DNA of 64,000 nt from Deltaproteobacteria bacterium (GCA_005888095.1 VBKF01000091.1:1-64000); one strand, 5' to 3'. Counted from the stretch's first letter, positions 16,951 to 26,364 are shown. Translations and numbers: made by a program. Notes: generated by a model not told the origin, from the letters alone.

Positions 16951-19671
16951 CTACTTCCGGGTCAGCCCGACGGCGCGGATGCGCGGGCGACGCTGGTGTG
17001 CGGGCTCGGGCTCGTGACGCGTCAGTAGCTCCGCGAGCACCCGGTCGAGCGGCTTCGCGCGACCCGCGACGCTCGGGTCGGCGAGCACCGCGGCGAAGCC
17101 CTCCGCCGCATCGTCGGCGCACTCGACGAGGACGGCGTGGGGCGCGGCCTCGAGGCCGCCGAGGCGGGCCGCGATCAGGTAGCCGTCGCGGCGCGTGAGA
17201 CCGAGGTCCACCACCACCACCTCCGGCTGGACGACGGTGAGCAGGTCGCCGGCCTGCTTGCCGTCCCACGCCATCGACACGGAGGCGCCGAGCCGCGCGA
17301 GCGCCTGGCGCAGGCTCATGAGGGCATCCACATCGGTGCCCGCGGTGAGCACGCGGGTCCCGCGCCCGACGTGGCTGCCGAGCGTCGCGACGATCGCTTC
17401 GGGGTCGAGCGGGCAGCGCGACGCCTCGATCGTGCCGAGCGCGACGCCCCGGTCGGCGGCGGGCGTAGCCACGCAACCCCAGAAGCTCGCCGTGCAGCCG
17501 CTCGCCCTGAGGCTGTGGAGCGCTCCCAGGGCCCCGCGCGCCGCGAGGTTCACGACGACGCGCGCCGGCGCGATCTCGGTCACGCGGGCGGCGAGGTTCT
17601 CGCCCGGCGCGAGGACGACGACGTCGTTTCCGGCCGTGCCGCCCGACTCCCAGGCGGCGTCGCCATCGAGCACGACGACGCGCAGCGCTCCGCTGCCGGG
17701 CCGCGGCCGTCCCCCCGCCCCCGGTCCGGCGCCCACGGTGACGACCTGCATCGGTGCGCCGTCCGTCTCGCCTCGCGCCTCCTCGACCGGCGTCTCGACC
17801 GGCGGCCGCGCCGTCGCGAGGTGCTCGAGCTCGCGCTCGAGCGTCGCCACGCGTGCCGCCGCCTCCGCCGCCTGGCGTGCGTGTGCCGCCTCGAGCGCCC
17901 CGCGCGCCGCTTCCGCCTCGGCGAGCGCGGCCGCCAGACGTCCCCGCTCGGCCCGCTCCCGGGCGAGCGCCTCGTCGAGGCCGGCGCGCGCGGCGGCCTC
18001 GGCGGCCTGGCGATCGCGTTCGGCCTCGAGCCCGGCGACCGTCTCCCGCAGGCGGTCGCGCTCCGCCGCGAGGCTCTCGAGCTGCGCACCCAGCCCGGCG
18101 CTCTCCGCCACGCGTTCGCGGCCGACGGCCGCCGTCTGGTCGAGCTCGCGGCGCAGACGGGCGATCTCACGCTCGAGCCGTCCGTCCCGCTCGCGGGCCT
18201 CGTCCACCCGCGCGCGTGCCTCCGCGAGGGTGTCCTCGAGGCGCGTGCGCTCGCCGGCGGCGCCTGTCAGCTCGGCTTCGAGGCGCAGGATCTCGCTCTG
18301 CGCGCGGGCCGCCTCGTCCTCCAGCGCCTCGATCACGTGGGTGGTCTGCGCCAGCGCGATCCGCGTCGCCTCGACGTCCGCGTTCGCCGCCGCGTGCGCG
18401 CGCGCCGCCTCGTCCGCGGCCGCGTGCGCCCGCTCGAGTTCGGCCCGGCCGTCGCTCGCGCTGCGCTCCGCCGCCTCGCGCTCCTCGCGCAGGCGCCGCT
18501 CGTGCGCCAGCGTCGCGCGCAGCTCCTCCGCCGCCCGCTGGTGCGCCCGCTCCCGCTCGCGCGCAGCTTCCACGCGCCGGGCCGCGGCCGCCTCGCCGTC
18601 GGCCAGGCGCGCCTCCAGACGCTCAACCTGCCGCCGCTGCTCGGCCAGACTGGCGGCGGCCGCAGCCGCGGCCTCGGCGGCCACCTGGCGCGCGGCAGCG
18701 AGCTCGGCGCGCGCGCCCTCGCTCTGCTGCTGGGCCTCGGTCCGCGCGGCCTCGAGCGCCGCCACCCCGCGCGCCTGCTCGCTGCGCTCGGCGGCGGCGC
18801 CCCCGAGCGCCTCGGCCAGCCGCGCCCGCGCCCGCTCCGCCTCGGCAAGGGCGGCGGTGAGGGGCGTCACCTGGTCCGCGACACGGCGCGCCCCCTCGAG
18901 CTCGGCCGTCAAACGGGCCCGGTCGGCGGCGGCGGCATCGAGCGCGCTCCCGAGGCGCTCGACCTCGCCGGTGCGCGCCGCGAGCTCGGCGGCGAGTCGC
19001 TCGTGCTCGGCGAGCAACCGATCCCGCGCCGCGACGAGCCCGGCCGTCGCGGCGCTCGCGGCCGGCGATCCGGGCGGCGATCCTGCCGACGTCTCCGTCG
19101 CCAGCGGCCGGCGACGGGTCGCCTCGATCATGCGCGCGAGGTCGCCGAGCACCGGCTCCAGCGCCCGGACGTCGCGCTCGCCGAGGGCGCGCGGGGCGAC
19201 GGCGACCAGGATCAGGCTCCCGACCGGGGCCGGCCCCGCATTGAGCGGCAGGCAGGCGACCGTCCGGACCGAGGCCGCCGCCTCGATCAGTCGCGGCACG
19301 TAGCGGTTGCGGGCCGCGCTCTCGATCAGATACGCGCGGCCGTTCATGAGGCCGTGCAGCGGCATGTCCCACCCGGCCGGATCGCCTCGGCGGACCGTTC
19401 TCAGGCGGCGGCAACCCTCGTCCGAGAGCCCGCTCTCGGCGGCGAGCCTGAGCACCCCCTGGCGCGGGTCGAAGAGGCAGAGCGCGCCGGCGTGCACGCC
19501 GCTCTCCTCGAGGACTGCCTGCAGCGCCGGTTCGAGGGCCTCCTCGGGCGCCGCCTCGGCCGCGATGCGCGCCAGGCGCTCGGCCAGGCCGGGCGGGCGC
19601 GGACGGACGGGCTTGGGCGCGTCGGCCGGCGACCCGCCGGCTCGCGCGCGGCGCTTGCGGAACACGGGCAT
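16951..19671 (-). CDS. GAF, long coiled coil and receiver-like protein
   Basis: A 906-residue protein in three parts. A GAF domain lies at about 28-185 (GVHAGALCLFDPRQGVLRLAAESGL, TVACLPLNAG). About 450 residues of Ala/Glu/Arg-rich coiled coil with clear heptads follow. The C-terminal ~250 residues end in a receiver-like domain (VVVVDLGLTRRDGY with a possible phospho-Asp). The segment before it (VVVLDGDAAWESGG, about 640-770) may be a second degenerate receiver. The layout recalls polarity and cytoskeletal scaffold proteins such as FrzS or AglZ, which pair receivers and coiled coils, but with the order reversed. Role unknown; a signal-dependent scaffold is a reasonable guess. Confidence 0.8.
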   Translation of the reverse strand: MPVFRKRRARAGGSPADAPKPVRPRPPGLAERLARIAAEAAPEEALEPALQAVLEESGVHAGALCLFDPRQGVLRLAAESGLSDEGCRRLRTVRRGDPAGWDMPLHGLMNGRAYLIESAARNRYVPRLIEAAASVRTVACLPLNAGPAPVGSLILVAVAPRALGERDVRALEPVLGDLARMIEATRRRPLATETSAGSPPGSPAASAATAGLVAARDRLLAEHERLAAELAARTGEVERLGSALDAAAADRARLTAELEGARRVADQVTPLTAALAEAERARARLAEALGGAAAERSEQARGVAALEAARTEAQQQSEGARAELAAARQVAAEAAAAAAASLAEQRRQVERLEARLADGEAAAARRVEAARERERAHQRAAEELRATLAHERRLREEREAAERSASDGRAELERAHAAADEAARAHAAANADVEATRIALAQTTHVIEALEDEAARAQSEILRLEAELTGAAGERTRLEDTLAEARARVDEARERDGRLEREIARLRRELDQTAAVGRERVAESAGLGAQLESLAAERDRLRETVAGLEAERDRQAAEAAARAGLDEALARERAERGRLAAALAEAEAARGALEAAHARQAAEAAARVATLERELEHLATARPPVETPVEEARGETDGAPMQVVTVGAGPGAGGRPRPGSGALRVVVLDGDAAWESGGTAGNDVVVLAPGENLAARVTEIAPARVVVNLAARGALGALHSLRASGCTASFWGCVATPAADRGVALGTIEASRCPLDPEAIVATLGSHVGRGTRVLTAGTDVDALMSLRQALARLGASVSMAWDGKQAGDLLTVVQPEVVVVDLGLTRRDGYLIAARLGGLEAAPHAVLVECADDAAEGFAAVLADPSVAGRAKPLDRVLAELLTRHEPEPAHQRRPRIRAVGLTRK

Positions 19672-19794
19672 GGTCGTGGACCTCGGGAGCCTCGCTGCAA
19701 CCGACGTGCCGCCGCCAGGGCCGGCCGCGGAGGGCCCGGGCGGTCGGGACTCCCCGCCGAGCGTCCAGAAATGGACGCCGACGACGGGCAGGCG

Positions 19795-20730
19795 TCAGCG
19801 AAAGGCGGGCAGCACCTGCTCGGCGAAGAGACGCGTGCCGCGGAGATCCTCCACGCGCCCGAAGAGGCCGATGAAGTGCGTGACGCCCACCGCGACGTAC
19901 TCGCGAACGCGCTCGACGACGCGCTCCGGCGTGCCCACCAGCGCGCGGCTCTCCATCTGGGCGGGCGTCATACCCCAGGCGGTGGCCGCGCGCTCGAGCC
20001 GGGCCTGCGCGCGGGCCGGGTCCGGGTCGACGATGACGTTGCCGAACCACGACTTCTCGACCGCCTCGTAGTCGCGTCCCTCCGCGGCGCAGTGCCGGCA
20101 CAGCACCCCGAGCTTGTGCTCGAGCTCGGCGACGTCTCCGCCGTGGTTCCAGACGTCGGCGTGCCGCGCGACGAGCCGGAGAAGCACGCGCTCGCCGCCC
20201 CCGCCGATCAGGATGGGCGGGTGCGGGCGCTGGACGGGCTTCGGCAGGCAGCAGGCCTCGCTCAGCCGGTAGTACCTGCCCGCGAAGGAAGCGCGCTCCT
20301 CGCTCCAGAGGAGCTTCTGCACCCGGAGCGCCTCGTCGAGCTGGGCGAGACGCACGCCCACGGGCGGGAAGTCGTAGCCGTAGCCCTCGTACTCGCTCTG
20401 GTACCAGCCACTCCCGATGCCGTGGACCAGACGGCCTCCCGACAGCACGTCGACCGTCGCCGCCATCTTCGCCACCAGCGCCGGCGAGCGGTAGGAGTTG
20501 CAGGTGACGAGGATGCCGATCCGGATGCGCGACGTCTCGCGCGCGAGCGCCCCGAGCACCGTCCAGGCCTCGAGCTGCGGCTCCGTCCGCGGCCGCACGA
20601 CCGGGTAGAAATGGTCGTTCAGCCAGATCGAGTCGAAGCCGAGCGCGTCGGCCTCGCGCCAGTGCGTGGCGAGCGTCTCGTAGGTCGCCCCTTCCTGGGG
20701 CGTCTGGATGCCGAAGCGGATGGTTTGCAT
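19795..20730 (-). CDS. LLM-class F420-dependent oxidoreductase
   Basis: A 311-residue TIM-barrel flavin/F420 enzyme of the luciferase-like monooxygenase class. Signature parts: GFDSIWLNDHF, the cis-peptide region RIRIGILVTCNSYRSPALVAKMAATVDVLSGGRLVHGIGSGWYQSEYEGYG, and PHPPILIGGGGER. Close to F420-dependent members (TIGR03560 group). These oxidise or reduce alcohols, imines or F420-linked substrates; the substrate here is unknown. Separate from neighbours; it is divergent from sthA with an 86-base gap. Confidence 0.88.
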   Translation of the reverse strand: MQTIRFGIQTPQEGATYETLATHWREADALGFDSIWLNDHFYPVVRPRTEPQLEAWTVLGALARETSRIRIGILVTCNSYRSPALVAKMAATVDVLSGGRLVHGIGSGWYQSEYEGYGYDFPPVGVRLAQLDEALRVQKLLWSEERASFAGRYYRLSEACCLPKPVQRPHPPILIGGGGERVLLRLVARHADVWNHGGDVAELEHKLGVLCRHCAAEGRDYEAVEKSWFGNVIVDPDPARAQARLERAATAWGMTPAQMESRALVGTPERVVERVREYVAVGVTHFIGLFGRVEDLRGTRLFAEQVLPAFR

Positions 20731-20816
20731 GGCGCGGGCAGTACCGGATTCGCCCGCGAGCAGGCAAGGCGGCCCCTCAAGGGCGTCAGCCTCGAGGCCG
20801 ATACTCCACGGGAGCC

Positions 20817-22202
20817 ATGTCCTCGGAGTTCGACGTCGTCGTCATCGGCTCGGGGCCGGCCGGCGAGAAGGCCGCGATGCAGGCGGCCAAGCTGCGCCGC
20901 CGCGTCGCGGTGATCGAGCGGCCCGGCCGGCTCGGCGGCAACTGCCTCCACACCGCCACCATCCCGAGCAAGACGCTGCGCGAGACCATCCTCTACATCG
21001 CCGGCGTCAAGCAGCGCTCGCTCTACGGCATCCAGACGACGCTCCGCAAGGACCTGTCGGTGGACGACCTCATGCGGCGGAAGGAGGCCGTGATCGGCGG
21101 GCAGCTCGAGGTGCTCGAGCACAAGCTCGACCGCAATGCGGTGACGGCGGTGGCCGGCACGGCGCGCTTCCTCGATCCGCACCGCGTCGAGGTGCTCGAC
21201 GGCGACGGCGCGCGGCGCGAGCTCACCGGCCGTTTCATCGTGATCGCCACCGGCTCGCGGCCCGCACGCGACCCGGCGATCCCGTTCGACGACGAGCGGG
21301 TCTACGACAGCGACTCGATCCTGCGGCTCGACCGCGTGCCGCGCACGCTCACCATCGTCGGCGCGGGCGTGATCGGCTGCGAGTACGCCTGCATGTTCGC
21401 CATGCTCGGCACCAAGGTGACGCTCGTGGACGCCCGCGCTCGCGTGCTCGACTTCGCCGACGCCGAGATCGCCGAGCTGCTGGTCGCCCGCATGCGCGAG
21501 CACGGCATCACGCTGCGCCTCGGGGAGGAGGTGGCCGAGGTGCGACGGGAGACGACGGACCGCATCGTCGCCGAGACGCGCAGCGGCAAGGCCGTGGTCG
21601 GCGAGAAGCTCCTCTACGCGGTCGGGCGCGAGGGCAACACGGCCGACCTGGCGCTCGAGCGTGCCGGGCTCCGGGCGGGGCGGCGCGGCCTCATCGAGGT
21701 GAATGCGCAATTCCAGACGGCGGTGGCGCACGTGTACGCCGTCGGGGACGTGATCGGCTTCCCGAGCCTCGCCGCCACGTCGATGCACCAGGGACGGCTC
21801 GCGATGGCGCATGCCTTCGGTCTGCCCGTGAACGGCGAGGGCACGCGGCTCCCGTACGGCATCTTCACCATCCCCGAGATCTCGATGGTGGGCGAGACCG
21901 AGGAGCAGCTGACCCGCGCGCGCGTGCCCTACGAGGCGGGACAGGCCTTCTTTCGCGAGATCGCGCGCGGCGAGATCATCGGCGATCGGGCGGGCATGCT
22001 GAAGCTGCTCTTCGAGCGCGCCTCGCACCGGCTCCGAGGCGTGCACATCATCGGCGAGAAGGCCTCCGAGCTCGTGCACATCGGCCAGGCCGTGCTCGCC
22101 TTCGGGGGGCCGATCGACTACTTCGTCGACACCGTCTTCAACTACCCGACGCTCTCGGAAGCCTACAAGGTGGCGGCCTTGAACGGGCTCAACCGGCTGT
22201 AG
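20817..22202 (+). CDS. sthA: soluble pyridine nucleotide transhydrogenase
   Basis: A 461-residue flavoprotein (FAD motif GSGPAGEKAA, NAD motif GAGVIGCEYACMF, dimerisation domain from about 340). It belongs to the disulfide-reductase fold but lacks the redox Cys pair: the site reads GGNCLHTATIPSKTLRE, with one Cys where lipoamide dehydrogenase has CxxxxC. That is the mark of SthA, which moves hydride between NADPH and NAD. ATG at 20817. Cytoplasmic; balances NADPH from catabolism. Confidence 0.92.
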   Translation: MSSEFDVVVIGSGPAGEKAAMQAAKLRRRVAVIERPGRLGGNCLHTATIPSKTLRETILYIAGVKQRSLYGIQTTLRKDLSVDDLMRRKEAVIGGQLEVLEHKLDRNAVTAVAGTARFLDPHRVEVLDGDGARRELTGRFIVIATGSRPARDPAIPFDDERVYDSDSILRLDRVPRTLTIVGAGVIGCEYACMFAMLGTKVTLVDARARVLDFADAEIAELLVARMREHGITLRLGEEVAEVRRETTDRIVAETRSGKAVVGEKLLYAVGREGNTADLALERAGLRAGRRGLIEVNAQFQTAVAHVYAVGDVIGFPSLAATSMHQGRLAMAHAFGLPVNGEGTRLPYGIFTIPEISMVGETEEQLTRARVPYEAGQAFFREIARGEIIGDRAGMLKLLFERASHRLRGVHIIGEKASELVHIGQAVLAFGGPIDYFVDTVFNYPTLSEAYKVAALNGLNRL

Positions 22203-22216
22203 AGAATGCCGCGGAC

Positions 22217-22306
22217 ATGCAGGGCTGGGAGAGGCTGACCTGGATAGCGTGGGTGATGTTCATTCCAGCCGTCGCTTGGCTCGTTTCGCTGCTGCTCCCC
22301 AGATAG
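22217..22306 (+). CDS. possible 29-residue membrane microprotein
   Basis: MQGWERLTWIAWVMFIPAV... predicts one membrane helix with a short charged start. It begins 14 bases after the sthA stop. No strong ribosome site is seen, so it may be chance, but the hydrophobicity and codon pattern differ from random frames of this GC-rich DNA. Confidence 0.3.
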   Translation: MQGWERLTWIAWVMFIPAVAWLVSLLLPR

Positions 22307-22323
22307 TGTCGCCGCGCGTGACC

Positions 22324-22692
22324 ATGGAGCGGGCGGAGTTCGAGCGGCTGGTTGTCGACGCGCTCGACGAGATCCCGGCCGATTTTTCCTCCTTTCTTCA
22401 GAACGTCGCGGTGGTGATCGAGGACGAGCCGGCGCCGGCGCTGCTGCGCAGCCTCGGCCTCGACCCGCGACGCGCCACGCTCTTCGGCCTCTATCAAGGC
22501 GTGCCGCTCGCGGCCCGACCGCACGACTTCGCGGGCCATCTGCCGGACCGGATCACGATCTTCGCCGGCCCGCTGCTGCGCCACTTTCGGACTCCGGCCG
22601 AGCTCCGGCGCCAGGTTCAAACCACCGTAGTACACGAGATTGCACACTTTTTTGGTCTCGACGACGCGCATATCCGTCGCTTGGGCTACTGA
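22324..22692 (+). CDS. minimal zincin metalloprotease-like protein (PF06262)
   Basis: A 122-residue protein with VVHEIAHFFGLDDAHIRRLGY at the C-terminus: the HExxH zinc site plus a downstream Asp/His, as in the bacterial 'minimal metalloprotease' family (metallopeptidase family M-like, PF06262). The N-terminal part (FERLVVDALDEIPADFSSFLQNVAVVIEDEP) is typical of that family. Activity of members is often unproven. Start ATG at 22324 (a GTG at 22318 is possible). Confidence 0.85.
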   Translation: MERAEFERLVVDALDEIPADFSSFLQNVAVVIEDEPAPALLRSLGLDPRRATLFGLYQGVPLAARPHDFAGHLPDRITIFAGPLLRHFRTPAELRRQVQTTVVHEIAHFFGLDDAHIRRLGY

Positions 22693-22695
22693 GAA

Positions 22696-22724
22696 TTGAC
22701 ACTCAAAACGGGCTCCGGCATCAT
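22696..22724 (+). promoter_or_regulatory. possible promoter of the TPR-glpD operon
   Basis: Consensus TTGACA just after the previous stop, 17 bases, then CATCAT, a weak -10. Plausible by position only. Confidence 0.3.
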
Positions 22725-22735
22725 CCGGAATTCGC

Positions 22736-23371
22736 GTGCCCGTCCCTCGGTTCATGATCGCCGCCGCGGCGGTGCTTCTCGGATCCGCTCCGCAGCCGGC
22801 GGGCGCCGCGGAGTCCACGGCCCTCGAGCTCGCCAGGCGCGGTCTCGCCGAATGCGAGCAGGGTCGCCGTTCGACGGGGCGCGACGAGCGTCAGGCGCAC
22901 TTCCAGATCGGCCAGGCCCTCGGTGACCGGGCCGTGGCGCTGGACGGCCAGTCGGCCGAGGCGCATTTCGCGGTGTTCTGCAACATGGGCGAGCTCATGC
23001 GGCTCGACGGCGAGACGCTCTCCTCGGTGTTCCAGCTCCGGCACCTGACGGCCGAGATCGACCGGACCCTCGAGCTGAATCCGGACTACACGGAGGCCAT
23101 GGCGGCCAAGGGCATCCTGCTCATCCGCCTGCCTCGCATGCTGGGCGGCGATGCGCAGCGGGGCGAGACGCTGCTGCGGCGCGTGCTGCAGAAGGACCCG
23201 GACGCCGTCGAGTCGCGGCTGATGCTCGCCAAGACGTGCGAGTCGCGCGGCGACCGCGACGAGGCGCTCGCCTTCGCCACCCGCGCGCTGCAGATCGCGC
23301 GCGAACAGGGCCGCGCCGACAAGGTGGCCGAAGCGCAGGCCACCCTGGCCGAGCTCCACGCCGAGCGCTGA
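22736..23371 (+). CDS. exported TPR-repeat protein
   Basis: A 211-residue protein with a signal sequence (RFMIAAAAVLLGSAPQPAGAAES) and at least four tetratricopeptide-like helix pairs (IDRTLELNPDYTEAMAAKGILLIRLPR, LLRRVLQKDPDAVESRLMLAKTCESRGDRDEALAFATRAL). Probably a periplasmic protein-interaction module. The GTG at 22736 is used because it retains an Arg in the n-region. It ends 12 bases before glpD, so it may share its transcript. Confidence 0.7.
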   Translation: MPVPRFMIAAAAVLLGSAPQPAGAAESTALELARRGLAECEQGRRSTGRDERQAHFQIGQALGDRAVALDGQSAEAHFAVFCNMGELMRLDGETLSSVFQLRHLTAEIDRTLELNPDYTEAMAAKGILLIRLPRMLGGDAQRGETLLRRVLQKDPDAVESRLMLAKTCESRGDRDEALAFATRALQIAREQGRADKVAEAQATLAELHAER

Positions 23372-23383
23372 TCGGGCGCGGCG

Positions 23384-24973
23384 ATGGCCCCGCCGCTCTC
23401 GCCCGAGACGCGCGCGGCCACGCTCGCGCGGCTGCCGGCCGAGCGGCTCGACCTGCTCGTCGTCGGCGGTGGCATCACCGGCGCCGGGATCGCGCGCGAC
23501 GCGGCGCTCCGCGGCCTCGTGGTCGCGCTCATCGAGCGCACCGACTTCGCCGCCGGGACGAGCAGCCGAAGCTCGAAGCTCATCCACGGCGGCGTCCGCT
23601 ACCTCGAGCAGGGTGACGTCGCGCTGGTGCGCGAGTCGGCGACCGAACGTCAGGTCCTGCGAAGGCTCGCGCCCCATCTCACGGCCCCGCTGCGCATGGT
23701 GATGCCGACCTACGGCCGCGCGATGCACGCGAAGCTCGCCGTCGGGCTCTGGACCTTCGAGAAGATCGCGAGCGTGCCGGCCGACGAGCGGCACGCGATG
23801 TGGAGCCGAGAGGAGACCCTCCATCACGAGCCCACGCTCGACGGACGGCACCTCTTCGGCGCCGCCACCTTCACCGAGTACCTGACCGACGACGCGCGAC
23901 TCGTGCTCGCCACGGTGAAGGGCGCGCATGCGGCCGGCGCACGCTGCGTGAATCACGTGGCGGTCACCGCGCTCGACCCGGGGTCGGCCGAGACGGTCCT
24001 CCGGCTGCACGACGGGCTCGGCGGCGCCGACTACCGCGTGTCGGCGCGCGTGGTGGTCAACGCCGCCGGCCCCTGGGTGGACGAGGTGCGGGCGCTCGCG
24101 GGCGCGCGCGGGGGCCCCCGCCTCCACCTGACCAAGGGCATCCACCTGGTCGTCCCGCACGCCCGGCTGCCCGTCCGCCATGCCGTCGTGATGCAGGCGC
24201 GCGACCGTCGCTCGGTGTTCGCCGTGCCGCGCGACGGTGCGACCTACATCGGCACGACCGACACCGACCACGGTCCGCCCGTCGACCATCCCGAGGTGAC
24301 CGCGGGGGACGTCGACTACCTGCTCGACGCCGCCAACCGCTGCTTCACGGGCCCGCCGCTCGCCCCGACCGACGTGACCGGCACGTGGGCCGGTCTTCGT
24401 CCGCTGCTGCACGAGGAGGGAAAGCGGCCGTCGGAGATCTCGCGCAAGGACGAGATCATGGTTGACGCGGCGACCGGCCTCGTCTCGATCGCGGGCGGCA
24501 AGCTCACCACCTATCGCCGGATGGCGGAGCGGGTCGTCGACCTCGTGTGCGAGCGCCTGGGTCACCGCGCGCCCTGCCGGACGGACGGCGTGCCGCTCCC
24601 GGGCGGCGAGCGCCTCCCCGAGGAGGTCGCGCGGCAGCTCCCGGCCCTGCCCGCCGGAGCAGCCGAGCGGCTCGTGCGGCTCTACGGAGCCGAGGCGGAA
24701 ACGATCGCCGCGCGCGGCGGCGAGACGGTCCCGGGGCTGCCCATCGTGCTCCGCGGCGAGGTGGAGCACGTCCTCGACGCGGAGATGACGCTCACGCTCG
24801 AGGACCTCCTCGAGCGCCGCACCCGCCTGCTGCTCTTCGATCCCCACCAGGGCCTCGATGGGCTGGAGACGGTGGCGAGCATGGCGGCGGCACGACTCGG
24901 GTGGACGTCCGCCCGGACCGCCGCGGAGATCGACGCGTATCGCGCCCTGGCGGCCAGCTGGAGGATGTCATGA
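23384..24973 (+). CDS. glpD: FAD-dependent glycerol-3-phosphate dehydrogenase
   Basis: Oxidises glycerol-3-phosphate to dihydroxyacetone phosphate at the inner membrane and feeds electrons to quinone. The 529 residues are standard. FAD fingerprint VVGGGITGAGIARDAALRG at 26-44; GTSSRSSKLIHGGVRYLEQ; substrate region around THVNAAGPWVD-like VVNAAGPWVDEV; YIGTTDTDH; C-terminal helical domain. It overlaps the next gene by ATGA and follows the TPR gene, forming a three-gene operon. With glpK 4 kb away it gives a complete glycerol-to-DHAP route. Confidence 0.96.
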   Translation: MAPPLSPETRAATLARLPAERLDLLVVGGGITGAGIARDAALRGLVVALIERTDFAAGTSSRSSKLIHGGVRYLEQGDVALVRESATERQVLRRLAPHLTAPLRMVMPTYGRAMHAKLAVGLWTFEKIASVPADERHAMWSREETLHHEPTLDGRHLFGAATFTEYLTDDARLVLATVKGAHAAGARCVNHVAVTALDPGSAETVLRLHDGLGGADYRVSARVVVNAAGPWVDEVRALAGARGGPRLHLTKGIHLVVPHARLPVRHAVVMQARDRRSVFAVPRDGATYIGTTDTDHGPPVDHPEVTAGDVDYLLDAANRCFTGPPLAPTDVTGTWAGLRPLLHEEGKRPSEISRKDEIMVDAATGLVSIAGGKLTTYRRMAERVVDLVCERLGHRAPCRTDGVPLPGGERLPEEVARQLPALPAGAAERLVRLYGAEAETIAARGGETVPGLPIVLRGEVEHVLDAEMTLTLEDLLERRTRLLLFDPHQGLDGLETVASMAAARLGWTSARTAAEIDAYRALAASWRMS

Positions 24974-26364
24974 CCGAGATCGGCCGGGCCCTCGTCCGCG
25001 AGCTCGGCGCCGACCGCGTCGCGGAGGACGCCGCGACGCTCGCCGCCCATCGCACGGACTACTGGATCCTCGCCCATCTGCGTGCGCGCCAGGGCCGGCT
25101 CGCGGGCGGACCCGCGTGCGTCGTCCGGCCGCACAGCACGGCCGAGGTGGCGGCGGCAGTCCGCACGGCGCAGCGCCTCGGGGTGGCGGTGGTCCCGTAC
25201 GGCGCCGGCTCGGGCGTGGTGGGCGGCGCCACGCCGCCCGACCGCTCGCTGGTGATCGACCTCTCGGCGATGAACGCGCTCCTCGAGGTGCACGACACCG
25301 CGCTGTACGCGTGCGCCCAGGCCGGCATGCTCGGCGGCGCCTACGAGGCGGCCGTCGGGGCGCGCGGCTACACGAGCGGTCACTACCCGCAGTCGATCGA
25401 CCGCTCGACGGTCGGCGGCTGGGTGGCGACCCGGGCAGCGGGGCAGTTCTCCACGCGCTACGGCAACATCGAGGACCTCTGCCTCGGCCTCGAGGCGGTC
25501 CTGCCGAGCGGCGACATCGTCCGCACGGCACCGGTCCCGCGCGCGTCCGCCGGCCCGAGCGTGCGCGAGATCTTCCTCGGCAGCGAGGGGACGCTCGGCG
25601 TGATCACCGAGGTGACGCTGCGCCTCCACCCGCTCCCCGAGCGCCGTGAGCTTGCGAGCTTCGCCTTCTCGACCTTCCACGACGGCCTCGAGGCGATGCG
25701 CCGCATCGTCCGTGTCGGCTGGCGGCCGGCGGTGCTCCGCCTCTACGATGCGCCGGAAGCGGCACGGAACTTCTCCGCCTGGGCGGCGGCCGACGCCTGT
25801 CTGCTGCTCGTCGTGTCGGAGGGGCCGGCGGGCCTCGTCGACGGCGAGCTCGCCGCCAGCGCGGCCACCGCCACGGCCCTCGGCGGGTCGGCCGTGGGGC
25901 CGGAGCCGGTGGCGCACTGGCTCGAGCACCGCAACGTCGTCCCGTCGTGGGACTTCTTCCTCGATCGCGAGATGGTGGCCGACACGATCGAGGTGGCCGC
26001 CACCTGGGACCGTCTGGGCGCCCTCTACACCGCGGTGACGACCGTGCTCGGCGGGGTCGACGGAGCGCTCGTCGCCAGCGGCCACAGCTCGCACTGCTAC
26101 GCGCAAGGCGCGAACATCTACTTCACCTTCGTGCTGAAGCCCGCCGACTTCGCCGACGCCGAGCGCCTCTACCTCGAGTCGTGGTCGCGCGCGCTGCGGG
26201 CGACGCTCGACGGCGGCGGGACCATCTCACATCACCACGGGATCGGGAGGCTGCGCGCCTCGTGGCTGGCCGAGGAGCTCGGCAGCGCCTACCCGGTGCT
26301 CCTGGCGCTCAAGCGCGCGCTCGATCCGGCCGGGATGATGAACCCGGGCGCGCTGATCGCCTGA
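24970..26364 (+). CDS. FAD oxidase, alkyl-DHAP synthase-like
   Basis: A 464-residue flavoprotein of the vanillyl-alcohol-oxidase fold. An FAD_binding_4 domain (VRPHSTAEVAAAVRTAQRLGVAVVPYGAGSG, GHYPQSIDRSTVGGWVATRAAGQFSTRYG, GSEGTLGVITEVTLRLHP) is followed by an AGPS-type C-terminal part with GHSSHCYAQGANIYFTF and ISHHHGIGRLR. The last His-rich motif is characteristic of alkyldihydroxyacetonephosphate synthase, which swaps the acyl of acyl-DHAP for a fatty alcohol to begin ether-lipid synthesis. Overlap with glpD, which makes DHAP, fits. It could still oxidise another hydroxy acid; the acyl-DHAP step is not in the window. Confidence 0.8.
   Translation: MTEIGRALVRELGADRVAEDAATLAAHRTDYWILAHLRARQGRLAGGPACVVRPHSTAEVAAAVRTAQRLGVAVVPYGAGSGVVGGATPPDRSLVIDLSAMNALLEVHDTALYACAQAGMLGGAYEAAVGARGYTSGHYPQSIDRSTVGGWVATRAAGQFSTRYGNIEDLCLGLEAVLPSGDIVRTAPVPRASAGPSVREIFLGSEGTLGVITEVTLRLHPLPERRELASFAFSTFHDGLEAMRRIVRVGWRPAVLRLYDAPEAARNFSAWAAADACLLLVVSEGPAGLVDGELAASAATATALGGSAVGPEPVAHWLEHRNVVPSWDFFLDREMVADTIEVAATWDRLGALYTAVTTVLGGVDGALVASGHSSHCYAQGANIYFTFVLKPADFADAERLYLESWSRALRATLDGGGTISHHHGIGRLRASWLAEELGSAYPVLLALKRALDPAGMMNPGALIA

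Noticed and set aside
20817-22202. Dihydrolipoamide dehydrogenase or mercuric reductase
   Set aside because: The redox-active CxxxxC pair is missing its second Cys, which fits SthA instead.
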